Shown: piece by piece, positions 31,857 to 39,506 of the stretch | Layout: every line of letters starts with the position of its first letter | Numbering within the stretch: position 1 is the stretch's first letter | Source: Phycisphaerae bacterium | GTDB lineage: Bacteria; Planctomycetota; Phycisphaerae; Sedimentisphaerales; Anaerohalosphaeraceae | Reading direction: 5' to 3' | NCBI GenBank assembly: GCA_029858345.1 | Contig: JAOUFG010000013.1 | Coordinates: forward strand, 1-39,600 | Length of the DNA: 39,600 nt | The notes under the pieces: generated by a model | Databases searched by the model: none | Told to the model about the DNA's origin: nothing | Seen by the model: only the letters and a program-made list of their open reading frames with translations | Translations under genes and position numbers: made by a program

Positions 31857-32927
31857 ATGTCACTGGAAGAACTGCGTAAAAAAATTGATGCGATTGATGA
31901 AAAGCTCGTTGAGCTGATCAATGAGCGTGCGCAGGTCGTTGTCGAGGTTGGCAAACTCAAGCAGGCCGGGTCCGAACCGATCTATGTGCCGCATCGGGAA
32001 AAAGCGGTTCTTGACAAGATAGCCCAGCTCAACAAGGGCCCGCTGCCTGACAAGACGATGCAGGCGATATGGCGAGAGCTGATGAGCGGGTCGTTCTTTT
32101 TGGAGCGACCGTTGCTGATCGGCTATCTCGGCCCGCAAGGAAGCTTTTCGCACAATGCCGCAATGCTCAAGTTTGGTCAGAGCGTGGACTATGAGGCGCT
32201 GACCGATATCCGCGGCATCTTCGAAGAAGTCAGCAAGGGCCACTGTGATTTCGGCATCGTGCCGATCGAAAACAGCGCCGGCGGCGGCATTCGTGAGTCG
32301 CTGGACGCGTTCGTCGAAACGGATGTCATGGTCTGTGCCGAAGCGAATATGGCGATCCATCACAACCTGCTGGCCAACTGCCCGATGTCTGAGGTCAAAA
32401 AGATTTATTCGCAGCCGGAAGTGTTTGCCCAGTGCCGCAACTGGCTGGCGGCGACGTTCAAAGAGGCGGATATTGTTCCGATGGCCTCTTCCTCGAAAGC
32501 CGCTCAATTAGCGGCCAACGAACCGGCTTCGGCGGCGATTGCGTCGGCCATTGCCGCGGAGATTTACGGGCTGAAGATATTGTGCCAGAACATTGAGGAC
32601 GTATCAAATAACATTACCCGCTTTCTGATTATCAGCAAGCGTGACTCCCAGCCCAGCGGGGATGATAAGACCGTTGTACTGTTCAGCACGGCTCATAAAA
32701 CCGGTGCCCTGGTGGACGTGCTGAATGTTTTCAGGGAATATGGCATCAACATGACCAATATCGGGTCCCGGCCGAATAAAAAACGGGAATGGGAATACTA
32801 CTTCTTTGTGGATTTTCTGGGCCACCGGGCAGATGACAATGTCAAGAAAGCGCTGGCCGAATCCAAACAACATTGTTTGCAGCTTTCGGTATTGGGAAGT
32901 TTTCCCCGCAGTGCCTCAATTTTATAA
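31857..32927 (+). CDS. pheA: Bifunctional chorismate mutase/prephenate dehydratase (P-protein)
   Basis: 356 residues. AroQ chorismate mutase (1-85: LRKKIDAIDEKLVELINERAQ) is followed by prephenate dehydratase (about 88-270, with the NNITRF motif). A C-terminal ACT domain (about 275-350) has GSRPNKKREWEYYFFVD for phenylalanine feedback. It converts chorismate to phenylpyruvate, the branch to phenylalanine. It is first in a seven-gene plus-strand run with tpiA, secG, yicC, gmk, rpoZ and coaC. The ribosome site is weak. Confidence 0.95.
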   Translation: MSLEELRKKIDAIDEKLVELINERAQVVVEVGKLKQAGSEPIYVPHREKAVLDKIAQLNKGPLPDKTMQAIWRELMSGSFFLERPLLIGYLGPQGSFSHNAAMLKFGQSVDYEALTDIRGIFEEVSKGHCDFGIVPIENSAGGGIRESLDAFVETDVMVCAEANMAIHHNLLANCPMSEVKKIYSQPEVFAQCRNWLAATFKEADIVPMASSSKAAQLAANEPASAAIASAIAAEIYGLKILCQNIEDVSNNITRFLIISKRDSQPSGDDKTVVLFSTAHKTGALVDVLNVFREYGINMTNIGSRPNKKREWEYYFFVDFLGHRADDNVKKALAESKQHCLQLSVLGSFPRSASIL

Positions 32928-32961
32928 CCGATTAAATGACTTGAATAATCAGGAGACAAAA

Positions 32962-33717
32962 ATGAGAAAGCCGTTTATTGCCGGCAATTGGAAAATGAAT
33001 ATGAATGCCGCCAGCGCTGTTTCACTGGCAAGCGGACTGGTAAAAGAGCTGGAAGGCGTGGACAGTGTGGATGTTGCGGTTTGTCCGCCGTTCGTGTACC
33101 TGCAGGCGGTAGCCGCGGCGCTGAGTGCATCCAATATCGCATTGGGCTCCCAAAATGTCTATTTTGAAGAAAATGGGGCCTTTACCGGCGAGATCAGTTG
33201 TGACATGCTCAAGGATGTCTGCTGCACCTATGCGATCATCGGTCACTCGGAACGCCGGCATGTCATGGGCGAAACGGACGAACTGATTAACAAAAAAGTC
33301 TCCGCCGCAATTAACGGTGGACTGCTGCCGATCTTCTGTGTCGGGGAACTGCTCGCCGAACGCAACGCCGGAACCACCAACGACGTGGTGGCTCGCCAGG
33401 TCAAAAAGGGCCTTGAGGGTATTTGCGACGAGCGGATTCAGGCCGTAACGATTGCATACGAGCCGGTGTGGGCCATTGGCACGGGCCTGACGGCGACGCC
33501 GGAGCAGGCACAGGAAGTGCACGCGATGATTCGCGGCTTGCTGACGGAACTGTACGGCAAGGATATCGCTCAATCGCTCCGGATTCAATACGGTGGGTCG
33601 GCCAAGCCGGGCAATACCGCCGAGCTGATGGGGCAGCCGGATGTGGATGGCCTGCTGGTCGGCGGCGCCAGCTTGAAAGTTGAAGATTTCGCTGCAATGG
33701 TCAAAACCGTTGCGTAA
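32962..33717 (+). CDS. tpiA: Triosephosphate isomerase
   Basis: 251 residues, normal length. GNWKMN with the catalytic Lys, IIGHSERR with the electrophilic His, AYEPVWAIGTG with the catalytic Glu, and the phosphate-binding YGGS and GLLVGGASL are all present. It interconverts dihydroxyacetone phosphate and glyceraldehyde 3-phosphate. AGGAGA lies five bases before the ATG. The tpiA-secG order is common in bacteria. Confidence 0.97.
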   Translation: MRKPFIAGNWKMNMNAASAVSLASGLVKELEGVDSVDVAVCPPFVYLQAVAAALSASNIALGSQNVYFEENGAFTGEISCDMLKDVCCTYAIIGHSERRHVMGETDELINKKVSAAINGGLLPIFCVGELLAERNAGTTNDVVARQVKKGLEGICDERIQAVTIAYEPVWAIGTGLTATPEQAQEVHAMIRGLLTELYGKDIAQSLRIQYGGSAKPGNTAELMGQPDVDGLLVGGASLKVEDFAAMVKTVA

Positions 33718-33761
33718 CAGTATAAACAAATTTAAAGTGAATTTTAATAAGAGGATTGAAT

Positions 33762-34244
33762 ATGGCTCTTTCGCTTGCACTGACATTGATTGGTAATTTG
33801 ATTGTCGCGCTGTTTGTTGTGGTGTGTACAGCGCTGATTTTAATTATCCTGCTTCAAAAAGGCCGCGGCGGCGGTATCGGCGCCGCGTTTGGCGGAGCCG
33901 GCGGAGCCGGCAGCCTGCTTGGAACCAAGACCGGAGACTTTCTGACATGGGTGACAATTTGCCTGGTGGCGGGTTTTCTGGTGCTGGCGGTCCTGATGGG
34001 TAAGTTCATGCGGCCGCAGGGAACCTCGTCGGACCTGTCCGCTCCTTTGGGAACGCAGACGACAACGGTCGATGAGAGTACCGCGGCGGGCACAGAAACG
34101 GTAGAAGTTCCCGTAGATACCACCGCAGCGGCAGGGGTTACCGAAGAAACGACGCCGGTGCCCGAAACCGCAACCGACGATGTTATGAATCAGCCCGCAG
34201 GCGATGACGCCCCGAAACCTGAAGCTTCTAACGAAAACAAATAA
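33762..34244 (+). CDS. secG: SecG, translocase subunit, with a long acidic tail
   Basis: 160 residues. Two transmembrane helices (about 5-30 and 60-80) flank the conserved LLQKGRGGGIGAAFGGAG...SLLGTKTGDFLTW loop of SecG, the SecYEG accessory subunit. The rest, about 80 residues, is a Thr/Glu/Pro/Ala-rich disordered tail not needed for the core fold. The start at 33762 is set by AGAGGA six bases before; an upstream TTG at 33756 is less likely. Confidence 0.92.
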   Translation: MALSLALTLIGNLIVALFVVVCTALILIILLQKGRGGGIGAAFGGAGGAGSLLGTKTGDFLTWVTICLVAGFLVLAVLMGKFMRPQGTSSDLSAPLGTQTTTVDESTAAGTETVEVPVDTTAAAGVTEETTPVPETATDDVMNQPAGDDAPKPEASNENK

Positions 34245-34255
34245 GGAATCCCCGC

Positions 34256-35140
34256 ATGATTTGCAGTATGACAGGATTTGGTCAGGCCTGCTCGGAAGTT
34301 GACGGCGTTGTTTACACCGTTGAGATTCGTTCGGTCAATAACCGTTATTTCAAGGCGCAATTACGGATACCGGATATTGCCGCTTATCTCGAAGGCGAGA
34401 TCGAGCGGGTCCATCGTGACGCGATTCATCGGGGCACGGTCAGTTTCTCGCTGCGGATGAAGAATATCTCGGGCAAATCGCTTTTTGATATCGACGAAAA
34501 TTCACTCAATACTTATATTCAGCGTCTCAACGATCTGCTTCCGGCCGGAGACGGGCACAGCCGAATTGATCTGGCGTCCATGCTGTCGTTGCCGGGAATC
34601 GTCCAGCCGGTGATTCCGGACGAAGCCCACATGCAAAAGATGCGTCAGGTGATTCTGTCGCTGACAGAGGAGGCCCTGGGGTTACTTAAGCAGTCTCGCA
34701 GCGAAGAAGGTAAAACCATCACGGTGGATCTGCTGGCGAATCTGGACCTGATTGCCAACCGCCTTAAAGCCATTGGTGAGCGTGTAGGCGTTGTTGTTGA
34801 GGAGTACCATCAGCGGCTGAAAGACCGGGTCGATCAGTTGCTGGCCAAGGCCCAGTTGAAGATGGATGAAGCTCAGTTGGCGCGCGAAGTGGCAATCTAT
34901 GCCGAACGCAGCGATGTCGCCGAGGAGGTTTCGCGGTTGGGGGCGCATCTGGCGCAATTCCGGGAGTGCTGTGAAAAAGGCGGCGCGGTCGGACGACGGC
35001 TGGATTTTATTACGCAGGAAATGCTTCGCGAGGCCAATACGATTGCCAGCAAGAGTTCGGACACGACGATCAATCAATCGGTGATTGAGATCAAATGCGC
35101 GATTGACCGCATCAAAGAACAAGTTCAAAATGTTGAATGA
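34256..35140 (+). CDS. yicC: YicC-family endoribonuclease
   Basis: 294 residues, full length, with the typical start MICSMTGFGQA, EIRSVNNRYFK and the C-terminal DFITQEMLREANTIASKSSD. YicC proteins are endoribonucleases acting on small and other RNAs. The gene is next to gmk, a conserved neighbour. AAGGAA precedes the ATG. Confidence 0.93.
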   Translation: MICSMTGFGQACSEVDGVVYTVEIRSVNNRYFKAQLRIPDIAAYLEGEIERVHRDAIHRGTVSFSLRMKNISGKSLFDIDENSLNTYIQRLNDLLPAGDGHSRIDLASMLSLPGIVQPVIPDEAHMQKMRQVILSLTEEALGLLKQSRSEEGKTITVDLLANLDLIANRLKAIGERVGVVVEEYHQRLKDRVDQLLAKAQLKMDEAQLAREVAIYAERSDVAEEVSRLGAHLAQFRECCEKGGAVGRRLDFITQEMLREANTIASKSSDTTINQSVIEIKCAIDRIKEQVQNVE

Positions 35141-35155
35141 AAGAGTATTTGCACA

Positions 35156-35746
35156 TTGACAGCGAAAGAATCTAAAACATCGGGAAAGTTGGTTATTATC
35201 AGCGGGCCTTCGGGTGTCGGCAAGAGTACGATTTGTGCACAGGCCGTTGAAAAGCTGGAGGCATTTTTAAGTGTTTCGTCGACGAGCCGTCCGCAGTCCG
35301 ACTCAGAAGAATACGGACGGGAATACACGTTTTTAACCCGTGATGAGTTTAAAACAAAGATTCGCGAAGGTGCATTCCTGGAATACGCAGAGGTGTTTGG
35401 CAATTATTACGGAACGCCGAGAACGCCGGTCGATGAGGCGCTCGCCGCAGGACGTATCGTGATTCTGGAGATTGACATTCAGGGTGCCCTGCAGGTCAAG
35501 AAACAGCGGCCGGAAGCGAAAACGATTTTTATCTTGCCGCCGCGAAAAAAAGATCTGCTGGACCGTATTGAAGGACGCGCACGCGGAGAGGATGAAGCAA
35601 CAAAAAAACGGCGGCTGGAAACAGCCGGCAGAGAAATTGCCATGGCCTGGCAGCATTATGATCACTTGGTCGTCAACGACGACCTGGACCAGGCCGTGCA
35701 GGAAGTGATTGATATTATCCAGGAAAAAATAAAGGAACAAATATGA
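35156..35746 (+). CDS. gmk: Guanylate kinase
   Basis: 196 residues. P-loop [10 protein letters not shown] near residue 20; GMP-binding [31 protein letters not shown]; and [13 protein letters not shown]. It phosphorylates GMP to GDP. No ATG or GTG fits; TTG 35156 is the most upstream usable start and leaves 15 bases after yicC. Its stop overlaps the rpoZ start as ATGA. Confidence 0.95.
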   Translation: MTAKESKTSGKLVIISGPSGVGKSTICAQAVEKLEAFLSVSSTSRPQSDSEEYGREYTFLTRDEFKTKIREGAFLEYAEVFGNYYGTPRTPVDEALAAGRIVILEIDIQGALQVKKQRPEAKTIFILPPRKKDLLDRIEGRARGEDEATKKRRLETAGREIAMAWQHYDHLVVNDDLDQAVQEVIDIIQEKIKEQI

Positions 35747-35973
35747 TCGAAGAACTGAAAAACACAGATATCGTGAACAAGGTCGGCGGACGGTTTAAGC
35801 TGTCGGCCCTGATTCAGAAACGAATGGTCGAATTGATGGAAGGCGGACGGCCGCTGATCGAGGATACCGAGGGCTTGACCCCGATGGAGATCGTCGTTCA
35901 GGAAATCAAACAGGACAAGATCGTTCTGGATGTTGTTGGCGACGAAAAGAAGCCGGCGATCAACCTGCTGTAA
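35743..35973 (+). CDS. rpoZ: RNA polymerase omega subunit
   Basis: 76 residues. [28 protein letters not shown] matches the omega core that supports beta-prime folding, with the following acidic segment. The place directly after gmk is the classical one. The start overlaps the gmk stop by four bases. Confidence 0.88.
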   Translation: MIEELKNTDIVNKVGGRFKLSALIQKRMVELMEGGRPLIEDTEGLTPMEIVVQEIKQDKIVLDVVGDEKKPAINLL

Positions 35974-35979
35974 CCGATT

Positions 35980-36543
35980 ATGACGGAAGCACCGAAACAA
36001 CTGAACAATACAAAGGTTCTCGTGGGCATCAGCGGCGGCATCGCAGCGTACAAGGCCGCCGACCTGGCCAGCAAACTAACCGCCGCCGGCGCTGTTGTTC
36101 GCACGATTATGACTGAAAATGCGTGCAAACTGGTGACGCCGGTCACACTGGAAGCCGTGACCGGACAGCCGGTTTATACGAGTTTGTGGACCAGACCGGA
36201 GGATTTCAAGATCGGCCATATTCAAATAGCCGACTGGGCGGACGCGGTGGCGGTCGCTCCGGCAACGGCGAATATCATCGCCAAAGTGGCAACAGGCATT
36301 TGCGACGACCTGCTCAGTACGACGCTGTGTGCCTGCTGGAACAAGCCGGTCCTGCTGGCTCCGGCGATGAACAGTAACATGTGGGCCAACCCGATTGTAC
36401 AGCGTAACATGGCAATTATCACCGACCAGCTCAAATTCAACATCATCGGCCCGGAAAGCGGCCGCCTCGCCTGCGGCACCACCGGCATCGGCCGCATGGC
36501 AGAACCAGCCGACATTTTAGAAGCCATCATGAGACTTCTTTAA
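35980..36543 (+). CDS. coaC: Phosphopantothenoylcysteine decarboxylase, stand-alone CoaC domain
   Basis: 187 residues of the HFCD flavoprotein family. ISGGIAAYKAADLASKL binds FMN, the His of IGHIQIADWAD is catalytic, and PAMNSNMWANP and GRLACGTTGIGRM are the substrate-clamp motifs. It decarboxylates phosphopantothenoylcysteine in coenzyme A synthesis. In most bacteria this domain is fused to the CoaB synthetase (about 400 residues). Here it stops after CoaC, and no coaB follows. Confidence 0.9.
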   Translation: MTEAPKQLNNTKVLVGISGGIAAYKAADLASKLTAAGAVVRTIMTENACKLVTPVTLEAVTGQPVYTSLWTRPEDFKIGHIQIADWADAVAVAPATANIIAKVATGICDDLLSTTLCACWNKPVLLAPAMNSNMWANPIVQRNMAIITDQLKFNIIGPESGRLACGTTGIGRMAEPADILEAIMRLL

Positions 36544-36565
36544 TTTCTCACAAGCTATCCATACT

Positions 36566-37078
36566 TTATCTGATTTTAAAACTACTCTTGTTCAGATAGG
36601 TGCGGCCTTTTGAATCAAACATCAAGGTTTCTTCATAAGAAGTAATATCGCATGAAAGTGAGAGTTCGTAATATAGGCCGTTAGGATCGCAACTATACTC
36701 CCAGTTTACATGTGATAAATCTGAAAGATAGTTTGGTGTCAGTTGTTCAAGATTAGTTGGCCATTCACTTTTATCTTTTCTATATTTCTTTATTGCATCC
36801 CAATGATAGGGATCCGAAAAGTACCCCAATCCGTAGTAATACAACGAAGGTAAATAGTCAGGAACTAGCCTTTCGAGTAAATCAGGGTATTGCCCCTTTT
36901 GCTCTTTATATCTTTCAAGTGTACTTGTGTATCCGTACCCCACTTTTCCTAATGAAAGAAAATGGCATTTATCTTTGAGTATATCGCGTTCATCACTCAG
37001 AAATAGAATGTAAACTCCAGCACATAACAGTAAAAGTATCAGAAAAATATTCCATAATCGTTGATATTTTTTTTTCAT
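36566..37078 (-). CDS. Membrane-anchored protein with duplicated YP-type motif
   Basis: 170 residues. A transmembrane helix at about 9-28 is followed by two similar segments, YKEQKGQYPDLLERLVPDYL and YRKDKSEWPTNLEQLTPNYL, about 45 residues apart. The same motif type occurs at the end of the HAAS protein (YEKEHGEYPESLDALV). It resembles the short repeats of planctomycete pseudopilin-like proteins. AT-rich compared with coaC. AAGGAA precedes ATG 37078. Function unknown. Confidence 0.65.
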   Translation of the reverse strand: MKKKYQRLWNIFLILLLLCAGVYILFLSDERDILKDKCHFLSLGKVGYGYTSTLERYKEQKGQYPDLLERLVPDYLPSLYYYGLGYFSDPYHWDAIKKYRKDKSEWPTNLEQLTPNYLSDLSHVNWEYSCDPNGLYYELSLSCDITSYEETLMFDSKGRTYLNKSSFKIR

Positions 37079-37099
37079 CTGAAATTCCTTCAATGAAGA

Positions 37100-37360
37100 T
37101 TATATGCCTTGATACACATCCTTTCGATGGCCGATTTGGACAACTAATACGAGTAATTGATTGTCTTTGATGGTGTAGATGATGCGGTAGTCGCCGGTGC
37201 GGACACGGTATAAATCCTTCTTGCCCTTTAGTCGCTTACAGTCATGGGGCCGCGGGTCAACTTCCAGCCCACGAAGTTTTCGAATAATTTGCTGCTGTAT
37301 TGTTTTATCCTGTTTGCGGATAAACTTTTCGGCTTGGGAGCCAACATCAACCTTGTACAT
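37100..37360 (-). CDS. RelE/ParE-family toxin
   Basis: 86 residues. QAEKFIRKQDKTIQQQIIRKLRGLE followed by DCKRLKGKKDLYRVRTGDYRIIYTI and VVQIGHRKDVY is the standard RelE core with its basic catalytic stretch. It most likely cleaves mRNA on ribosomes. It overlaps the antitoxin gene by 14 bases. The start at 37360 gives the normal RelE N-terminus. Confidence 0.88.
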   Translation of the reverse strand: MYKVDVGSQAEKFIRKQDKTIQQQIIRKLRGLEVDPRPHDCKRLKGKKDLYRVRTGDYRIIYTIKDNQLLVLVVQIGHRKDVYQGI

Positions 37361-37625
37361 CCTTGTCCGTATCTCCTTCTTCGACTCCAAGTTCCTTTAC
37401 CAGTTTATCCAAGGGGATAAAATTGCCTTCCTTGAGCGCTTCTTCTGCGGCCTTGATATCGATTTCATCTTCGAGTCGTTCCAGTAACTCTATATCCTCC
37501 ATCGACACAATGCCGAATGCGGGTTTGTTGTTTTTTTCCACGATGACCCGCTCGCCGCCGTAGATGACGCGGTTGGCCAATTCGGACAGCTTTAATCGGA
37601 TTTCCGACATGCTGATTGTCGTCAT
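37347..37625 (-). CDS. Phd/YefM-type antitoxin
   Basis: 92 residues. TTISMSEIRLKLSELANRVIYGGERVIVEKNNKPAFGIVS is the Phd/YefM DNA-binding fold. The acidic tail neutralises the toxin. AAAGG lies seven bases before ATG 37625. Its promoter shares sequence with that of the other toxin-antitoxin operon. Confidence 0.87.
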   Translation of the reverse strand: MTTISMSEIRLKLSELANRVIYGGERVIVEKNNKPAFGIVSMEDIELLERLEDEIDIKAAEEALKEGNFIPLDKLVKELGVEEGDTDKDVQG

Positions 37626-37656
37626 ATTTTTGCCTTTCATTAATGCCTTCATTTAT

Positions 37657-37685
37657 AATATCGCATAAATATGGTTTGGGTTCAA
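37657..37685 (-). promoter_or_regulatory. Promoter of the Phd/RelE operon
   Basis: TTGAAC (37685-37680), 17 bases, GATATT (37662-37657). TGCGATATTATA matches the other toxin-antitoxin promoter at 11 of 12 positions. Confidence 0.6.
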
Positions 37686-37903
37686 GAAAAATATGTAAAC
37701 TTTAAAAAATTTTTAAACTATAGAAAAATTGTAACATTTTGTGCCCATTTTCAGCCTAAAAATAGTTAGAAGTCTGCGTTAATCTGTGTCTGAAAATATG
37801 GCTAAGAAAAAGCTCAACATCCCAATCACTGCCATCCTGAGTATCTTGGCCGAAGCCCTCTAACTTCGACAGTCATTTTCGAGCCGTCGATAAGGATTTG
37901 TAT
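37686..37903. other. AT-rich spacer without a supported gene
   Basis: About 220 bases. A 21-codon frame at 37798-37863 has no ribosome site. The word CTGCGTTAATCTGTG near 37773 resembles a common planctomycete intergenic repeat. Confidence 0.4.
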
Positions 37904-38566
37904 TTATGAGCCGGCCATTCTGCAATGCTTACACGGGCAGGCGTGTACTATTCTCAGTACCGAGGGGCCCAGTATTTCCGTTGCTTTAGACAGAATGGCC
38001 CCTTTTGCGGCCATCTCCCGAAAGGCGCGATCTGCCGCGGGGCGATTTCGCGTCCCGACAACATCTGTCAGCACCGTCACTTTTTTACCCCTGGTCAAAA
38101 GTCCCAGTGCCGTTGCTTTGACCGATCCTTCTGCTGTGGCGCCGATCAAATACAGCTCATCGGCCCGTAATCCCGTCAGCATCCTGTCGAGCCGTGGTTC
38201 TTCAAACGGATCCTCGCATCGTTTACAAAAAACGACCTGGTTGTACCGATCCAGAATATCCAGCGGCAAATCCGCTGAATCAGACGCCGGGTAGCATAAG
38301 CAGTTATCTCGAACCGTATACCTTAACTTTTTCAAACCATTGGTCCCCGCCAGGCAGTACCCCGGGCTGTGATAATCGGGATTGTAAACCTGAGTAGTCG
38401 AAATGGTGGGGATGTGGTTATGCCTTGCCGCTGCCATGACCCGATGGATATTGGCCAGGATTTTCCGGTGATTATAAACACTGGCGGCGCCATTGGCCAC
38501 AAGCAAATCCCGCTGCGTGTCGATGTCGATCAGAATCTGTCTCGGTTGATATCGAAGTATGATCAT
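37904..38566 (-). CDS. Isochorismatase-fold protein lacking the catalytic cysteine
   Basis: 220 residues of the cysteine hydrolase (isochorismatase) fold. Asp16 in LIDIDTQRDL and Lys115 in FCKRCEDPF match two catalytic positions. The nucleophile position in IGATAEGSVKATALG is Ser148 instead of Cys, so normal thiol chemistry is not possible. The C-terminus ends CPCKHCRM, a possible metal site. AGGGGG precedes the ATG. It follows the zinc-ribbon and hemerythrin genes on the same strand and probably shares their transcript. Confidence 0.8.
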   Translation of the reverse strand: MIILRYQPRQILIDIDTQRDLLVANGAASVYNHRKILANIHRVMAAARHNHIPTISTTQVYNPDYHSPGYCLAGTNGLKKLRYTVRDNCLCYPASDSADLPLDILDRYNQVVFCKRCEDPFEEPRLDRMLTGLRADELYLIGATAEGSVKATALGLLTRGKKVTVLTDVVGTRNRPAADRAFREMAAKGAILSKATEILGPSVLRIVHACPCKHCRMAGS

Positions 38567-38641
38567 TGTTAACCCCCTTTCTATTCAATATGAAGCTGCA
38601 TTGCATTTAACGCATCCATTATCGGGATATAATTGGGTCAA

Positions 38642-38860
38642 TTACGACGCTGTTTTTTTCACCGGACAAGACGGACAGAACTGATGGCGACAGCACGGAC
38701 AAACTCCGGTTAGCATTTCATCGTAGATAAAGTGGAAGCATTTGGGACAAATACAAAATCCGGTGCTTTCATCTGTCAGACGCCGCACTTGCACCTGTTT
38801 TGTGATACATGCTTTTGTGGCATTCGCAGGAGTCGTATTTTTTGAATAGTATGCATCCAT
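38642..38860 (-). CDS. Small zinc-ribbon-type protein
   Basis: 72 residues. CICPKC, CPCC and CPSC pairs give seven Cys plus His residues, enough for one or two zinc or iron sites. The N-terminal 30 residues are polar. ATG 38860 follows AAAGGAG by seven bases; ATG 38866 is too close. It lies 45 bases after the hemerythrin gene and 75 before the isochorismatase homologue. Redox or metal sensing is inference. Confidence 0.7.
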   Translation of the reverse strand: MDAYYSKNTTPANATKACITKQVQVRRLTDESTGFCICPKCFHFIYDEMLTGVCPCCRHQFCPSCPVKKTAS

Positions 38861-38905
38861 TTCCATACTCCTTTCACTTTTGTTCCAATGCCGGAATCAA
38901 AAGAA

Positions 38906-39445
38906 TCAGTATTCGAATTCATCACAGAACGCCTTGATCGTTTCCCATGTTTTAGCATCATCTAAAACAACAAGAGCGATAGGCCAAAGGATGTCTTCTT
39001 CATAGGACAGATGGTCCTGTACCATCGGGATAAAATGCTGAATGATCTTTTGAAGATAACCATTGAAATCAACGAACTTGAAATCCCCAAAAGAAGATAC
39101 CAATACAACAAGATTATTTATGTCAGCTAAAATCTTCCTATGTTCATCTTTGTCTGCCCTGCAAAGGCCTTTCCAACCGAACTTTTTCAGATAGGGAAAG
39201 ATGATGTCCTCTTCCCGTTCGATATGCCGCTTGAAATGGTAGAAATAATCAATCGTATGCGCCAGTCGACGAAATTCTGAGCTCATATCAGAAAGGCGAT
39301 CGAGATGATTAATCTCATCTGCAATTTGAACTAAATCTGCCAGATAGCATCGCGAAAGTGCGTGTTCGTTCAATATTTTCTGTAAGATGTGACTGTCAGG
39401 AAGCTTGGCTTCTGTTGCGTTGCCGTTCTCTTTACGGAGTCCCAT
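38906..39445 (-). CDS. Hemerythrin-like (HHE) protein
   Basis: 179 residues, all helical. Likely di-iron ligands are His19/His28, His70/His74, the Glu of HIEREEDIIFPY, His102, His137 and His145 with the Glu of HLSYEEDILWP. Hemerythrin domains bind oxygen or nitric oxide or store iron. The layout resembles the HHE part of DUF438-type proteins. No Shine-Dalgarno is visible before ATG 39445. The 39-bp repeat with TTGACA begins 15 bases upstream. Confidence 0.85.
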   Translation of the reverse strand: MGLRKENGNATEAKLPDSHILQKILNEHALSRCYLADLVQIADEINHLDRLSDMSSEFRRLAHTIDYFYHFKRHIEREEDIIFPYLKKFGWKGLCRADKDEHRKILADINNLVVLVSSFGDFKFVDFNGYLQKIIQHFIPMVQDHLSYEEDILWPIALVVLDDAKTWETIKAFCDEFEY

Positions 39446-39459
39446 CAGGATAAAGGTAG

Positions 39460-39498
39460 CGGCTGATATGGAACGACCTTTGTCAAGTTATCATTTTG
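39460..39498 (-). repeat. 39-bp exact repeat, right copy, upstream of the hemerythrin gene
   Basis: Perfect reverse complement of 70-108. Read toward the hemerythrin gene it carries TTGACA and TTGAC-N4-GTC between TGATA and TATCA. A canonical -10 at 17 bases is absent, so it may be an activator-dependent promoter or a non-promoter repeat. Confidence 0.85.
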
Positions 39499-39506
39499 GT
39501 AATATT

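Noticed and set aside
37798-37863. 21-codon frame starting MAKKKLNIP
   Set aside because: No Shine-Dalgarno or promoter; too short to support.
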